Part shown: positions 55,245 through 55,854 of the stretch, piece by piece
Position numbering within the stretch: position 1 is the first letter of the stretch
Layout: each line of letters begins with the position of its first letter
DNA from: Actinomycetales bacterium
Lineage (GTDB): Bacteria > Actinomycetota > Actinomycetes > Actinomycetales > Microbacteriaceae
Direction: 5' to 3'
Length of the DNA stretch: 55,854 bases
NCBI GenBank assembly: GCA_015655415.1
Contig: JAATFB010000098.1
Span: 1-55,854 of the forward strand
Translations under genes and position numbers: made by a program
The notes under the pieces: model-generated
Databases searched by the model: none
What the model was told of the DNA's origin: nothing
Seen by the model: only the letters and a program-made list of their open reading frames with translations

Positions 55245-55854
55245 CTACTCGAGGTAGTCGCGCAGCGACTGCGAGCGGGACGGATGACGCAGCTTGGCCA
55301 TCGTCTTCGACTCGATCTGCCGGATGCGCTCGCGAGTCACCCCGAACGTGTCGCCGATCTGGTCCAGCGTCTTGGGCATCCCGTCACCCAGCCCGAACCG
55401 CATGCGGATGACTCCGGCCTCCCGCTCGGACAGCGAGTCGAGCAGACTCTCCAGCTGCTTCTGCAGCATGGTGAATCCCACGGCGTCGGCCGGCACGACC
55501 GCCTCCGTGTCCTCGATCAGGTCGCCGAACTCACTGTCGCCGTCCTCGCCCAGCGGGGTGTGCAGCGAGATCGGCTCCCGGCCGTACTTCTGCACCTCGA
55601 TGACCTTCTCAGGGGTCATGTAGAGCTCCCTGGAGAGCTCCTCGGGCGTGGGTTTGCGGCCTAGATCCTGCTGCATCTGACGCTGCACCCTAGCCCGCTT
55701 GTTGATGACCTCGACCATGTGCACGGGGTTGCGGATCCTGCGGGCCGGGTCGGCCATCGCACGCGTGGTCGCCTCGCGCATCCACCAGGTGGCGTAGGTG
55801 GAGAACTTGAACCCCTTCTTGTAGTCGAACTTCTCGACAGTGCGAATGAGGCCC
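55245..55854 (-). CDS. sigA: Principal RNA polymerase sigma factor, partial (N-terminus beyond window)
   Basis: The C-terminal 203 codons of a group 1 sigma factor. Region 2 end ([15 protein letters not shown]), region 3 ([21 protein letters not shown]) and region 4 ([21 protein letters not shown], then [13 protein letters not shown]) are clear. Between 55630 and 55785 the sequence departs from the nearly invariant family pattern at about ten residues, for example [13 protein letters not shown] where WWIRQAITRAMAD is usual and [11 protein letters not shown] for QARTIRIPVHM. The frame is intact. It is followed closely by the murT-like gene. Confidence 0.9.
   Translation of the reverse strand, partial: GLIRTVEKFDYKKGFKFSTYATWWMREATTRAMADPARRIRNPVHMVEVINKRARVQRQMQQDLGRKPTPEELSRELYMTPEKVIEVQKYGREPISLHTPLGEDGDSEFGDLIEDTEAVVPADAVGFTMLQKQLESLLDSLSEREAGVIRMRFGLGDGMPKTLDQIGDTFGVTRERIRQIESKTMAKLRHPSRSQSLRDYLE

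Overview
The window is a 55.9 kb stretch of a high-GC actinobacterial chromosome. Gene content and order (rpsD-rarA, ruvCAB-yajC-secDF-relA, dxs-acn-DUF3159-DUF3710-dut-DUF3093-DUF4193-sepH, parC/parE next to the principal sigma factor gene) and protein style point to Micrococcales, most likely Microbacteriaceae (Leifsonia/Microbacterium-like). This is judged from family knowledge, not from a database search. I see no prophage, insertion sequence, CRISPR array or rRNA.

Layout. 1-18.4 kb is core: partial rpsD, rarA, a membrane-anchored cyclophilin, a DUF349 protein, an AbiEi-like orphan, relA/spoT, a rhodanese, secF-secD-yajC, ruvB-ruvA-ruvC, yebC, pdxY, a HIT protein, thrS and four tRNA genes (Val-GAC, Cys, Gly, Val-CAC). 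18.4-24.6 kb is more accessory: a divergent GntR/DUF1648/SdpI module, a short frameshifted ORF, a two-gene clpP operon whose second subunit lacks the catalytic serine, a PopR/ClgR-like regulator ending in Leu-Ala-Ala, and a two-gene ABC transporter. 24.7-35.4 kb holds amt (with a GlnR-type operator), zapE, sseA-sufE, an alpha/beta hydrolase, DUF3000-rnd and a fadA-fadB beta-oxidation operon. 35.4-51 kb holds a repeat cluster, dxs, acn, the dut group, sepH, an alkaline-phosphatase-like protein, parC and parE.

The last 4.8 kb is the most unusual part. Downstream of the sigma factor gene, and closely packed with it, lie murT-like, gatD-like and two alanine-racemase-like genes on one strand. The GatD homologue has lost its catalytic Cys and His. 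The MurT homologue keeps its Mur-ligase P-loop but lacks the Cys4 zinc ribbon. The two racemase paralogues have lost opposite halves of the active site: one keeps the Tyr-bearing C-terminal domain but not the PLP lysine, the other keeps the PLP-lysine barrel but not the catalytic Tyr. Alanine racemase sites form across the dimer interface, so an AlrA-AlrB heterodimer would rebuild exactly one complete site. Microbacteriaceae make B-type peptidoglycan, in which the cross-bridge starts from the alpha-carboxyl of D-Glu, the group MurT activates, and B2 types use a D-diamino acid there. I propose, as inference, that this cluster is a peptidoglycan bridge module: a MurT-like ligase that adds an amino acid instead of ammonia, a pseudo-GatD partner, and a split heterodimeric racemase.

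Other points of note are ten apparent substitutions clustered in region 2.4/3.0 of the sigma factor, families of GGTTTCGACAAGCTCAACC-type repeats at gene ends (one supplies the fadB stop codon), and many 1-13 base gene overlaps indicating translational coupling.
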